From contig CANETM010000089.1 in NCBI GenBank assembly GCA_947441205.1, forward strand, positions 1 to 6,651: 6,651 nt of DNA, read 5' to 3'. Positions 4,963-6,651 of this stretch are shown here, piece by piece; the first letter of the stretch is position 1; every line of letters begins with the position of its first letter. This stretch comes from Bacteroidota bacterium. Its GTDB lineage: Bacteria > Bacteroidota > Bacteroidia > Chitinophagales > Chitinophagaceae. Made by a program: the position numbers and the translations under genes. The notes below the pieces were generated by a model, which was given only the letters and a program-made list of their open reading frames with translations, made no database searches and had not been told where the DNA came from.

Positions 4963-6651
4963 ATGAGCAATCAATACCCAGAATTCAGTGGATTACACCT
5001 GCCTACTATAGAGGCAGAAATATTAGCAGCTTGGAAAAAAGAACAAGCATTTGAGCAATCCGTTAGTTTACGTGAGGGTAAAACCCCTTTTGTATTTTAT
5101 GAAGGCCCTCCAAGTGCCAATGGAATGCCAGGTATTCACCATGTTATTTCAAGAACATTAAAGGATATGATGTGTCGTTATAAAACGATGCAGGGATTTC
5201 AAGTAAAGAGAAAAGGTGGCTGGGACACGCATGGCCTACCTGTTGAACTTGGAGTAGAAAAAGAATTAGGTATCACGAAGGAGGATATTGGAAAAAAAAT
5301 ATCGGTTGAAGAGTACAATCAAAAATGTCGTGAAGCGGTTCTTCGTTATAAAAAAGAGTGGGATGATATTACAAACAAAATGGGATACTGGGTTGATCTG
5401 AATAACCCTTATATCACTTTTGAAAATAATTACATTGAAACACTTTGGTGGATTTTAAGCACCCTTTACAAAAAAGGATACTTATACCAAAGCGTAAGTA
5501 TACAACCCTATTCGCCAGCAGCTGGAACAGGGCTAAGTTCACATGAATTAAATCAGCCAGGCACTTATAAGGATGTCAAAGACACTTCGGCAGTTGTTAT
5601 GTTTAAAGCATTGCCATCAGCATCCAGCCAATTTTTATTTGATGCTTCAGCTAACAATAAAAATAATCAAGACATTTATTATATGGCATGGACAACTACG
5701 CCATGGACATTGCCATCTAATTTAGGCTTAACTGTTGGTCCAAATATTGATTACGTTTTAGTGGCGACTTATAATCCATACACTGCAATGCCAGTGAATG
5801 TGGTATTAGCGAAGGCCTTAGTTTCAAAATATTTTAAGGAAGAAGGTTTAACTATTGAAACCTTTTCTGAAGGCGATAAAATTATTCCTTGGAAAATTTT
5901 AGCTGAATTCAAAGGAGCACAGTTAAATGATTTGCGTTATGAGCAGTTAATGCCATTTGAAGCAAATGATCCAGCAACATTCGAAGGTGATCCATTTAAA
6001 ATTATAACAGGTGATTTTGTAACGACCGAAGATGGAACAGGTATTGTGCATACTTCACCTGCATTTGGTGCAGATGACTATAAGGTTGGTCAAAAAAACA
6101 ATTTAGGTATTATTACTTTAGTAGATAGAGAAGGAAAATTTGTTGAAGGTGTGGGTGAGTTTAGTGGACGTTTTGTAAAAAATTACAAAGACGAAAAAGA
6201 CTATGTTGACGTGAATGTTGATATATGCGTGAAATTGAAAAAAGAAAATCGTGCATTCAAAGTAGAAAAATACGAGCACAACTATCCTCATTGTTGGAGA
6301 ACAGATAAACCTATTTTATATTATCCATTGGATGCTTGGTTTATTAAAACAACTGCGGTGAAAGACCGTTTAGTAGAATTAAATAAAACCATTAACTGGA
6401 AACCAAAAAGTACTGGTGAAGGACGTTTTGGAAATTGGTTAGAGAATATGGTGGACTGGAATTTGTCTCGAAGCCGTTATTGGGGAACGCCATTGCCTAT
6501 TTGGAGAACAGAGGATGGCATGGAAGAAATTTGTATCGGTTCCATTGAAGAACTAACAACTGGATTTATCGCTGCTAAAGAAAAAGGTTTTAATAAGGAA
6601 GTGAATTTGCAAATTGTAGATGGCAAATTAGACGTTGATTTACATAAACCA
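4963..6651 (+). CDS. ileS: Isoleucyl-tRNA synthetase, long IleRS2-like form (3' end missing)
   Basis: A class I aminoacyl-tRNA synthetase that charges tRNA-Ile in the cytoplasm. The frame is open from ATG 4963 to the window edge: 563 codons, about half of the 1,100-1,150 aa usual in Bacteroidota. The N-terminal Rossmann half contains GPPSANGMPGIHH (48-60), with the HIGH signature changed to G57-I58-H59-H60, and GGWDTHGLPVE (85-95). QPYSPAAGTGLSSHELNQPG is strongly IleS-like. The CP1 editing domain shows TTTPWTLPSN (244-253) and GTGIVHTSPAFGADDY (358-373), the signatures of the site that hydrolyses Val-tRNA-Ile. HCWRTDKP (443-450) and WNLSRSRYWGTPLPIW (499-514) mark the return to the catalytic core. 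KMSKS and the anticodon-binding domains lie beyond the window. ATG 4963 is chosen because PEFSGLHLPTIEAEIL is the usual start of this subgroup. The gene has its own promoter upstream. Confidence 0.97.
   Translation, partial: MSNQYPEFSGLHLPTIEAEILAAWKKEQAFEQSVSLREGKTPFVFYEGPPSANGMPGIHHVISRTLKDMMCRYKTMQGFQVKRKGGWDTHGLPVELGVEKELGITKEDIGKKISVEEYNQKCREAVLRYKKEWDDITNKMGYWVDLNNPYITFENNYIETLWWILSTLYKKGYLYQSVSIQPYSPAAGTGLSSHELNQPGTYKDVKDTSAVVMFKALPSASSQFLFDASANNKNNQDIYYMAWTTTPWTLPSNLGLTVGPNIDYVLVATYNPYTAMPVNVVLAKALVSKYFKEEGLTIETFSEGDKIIPWKILAEFKGAQLNDLRYEQLMPFEANDPATFEGDPFKIITGDFVTTEDGTGIVHTSPAFGADDYKVGQKNNLGIITLVDREGKFVEGVGEFSGRFVKNYKDEKDYVDVNVDICVKLKKENRAFKVEKYEHNYPHCWRTDKPILYYPLDAWFIKTTAVKDRLVELNKTINWKPKSTGEGRFGNWLENMVDWNLSRSRYWGTPLPIWRTEDGMEEICIGSIEELTTGFIAAKEKGFNKEVNLQIVDGKLDVDLHKP

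Overview
This window is AT-rich chromosomal DNA, almost certainly from the phylum Bacteroidota. The evidence is a gliding-motility ABC transporter of the GldF/GldG type, a Bacteroidota-type LspA and long IleS, start codons without Shine-Dalgarno sequences, and promoter-like sites matching the phylum consensus (TTG / about 19-20 nt / TAnnTTTG). An IscU-IscA pair next to a fused GldF-GldG would fit a Chitinophagales-like lineage, but that placement is a guess. I see no mobile element, prophage, CRISPR array, tRNA or rRNA.

All genes are on the + strand. At 1-252 is the 3' end of iscU (Fe-S scaffold), followed 9 nt later by iscA (262-615). This looks like the tail of a small Fe-S assembly operon. 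It closes with a strong hairpin terminator at 698-730, in a 129-nt intergenic region. Next comes an 817-codon gene (745-3198) in which a GldF-type ABC-2 permease and a GldG-type periplasmic auxiliary protein are joined in one reading frame. A TerC/Alx-family membrane transporter (3222-4181) and lspA (4213-4866) follow with gaps of 23 and 31 nt, so the three probably form a cell-envelope transcription unit. A separate promoter-like site lies before terC. A 96-nt gap with the best promoter match in the window precedes ileS, whose first 563 codons (4963-6651) run off the right edge.

Functionally, the left end serves Fe-S cluster assembly and the middle serves the envelope: a motility-associated ABC transporter, probable Mn(2+) homeostasis and lipoprotein signal-peptide cleavage. 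The right end is tRNA charging. The transporter ATPase (GldA), IscS, HscA/HscB and ferredoxin are not in the window.

Two points deserve most attention. One is the GldF-GldG gene fusion. The other is the rearranged class I signature of IleS, GxHH instead of HxGH, a form that has been linked to very high mupirocin resistance in IleRS2-type enzymes. The rest looks like ordinary core genome, and I found no convincing undescribed multi-gene system.
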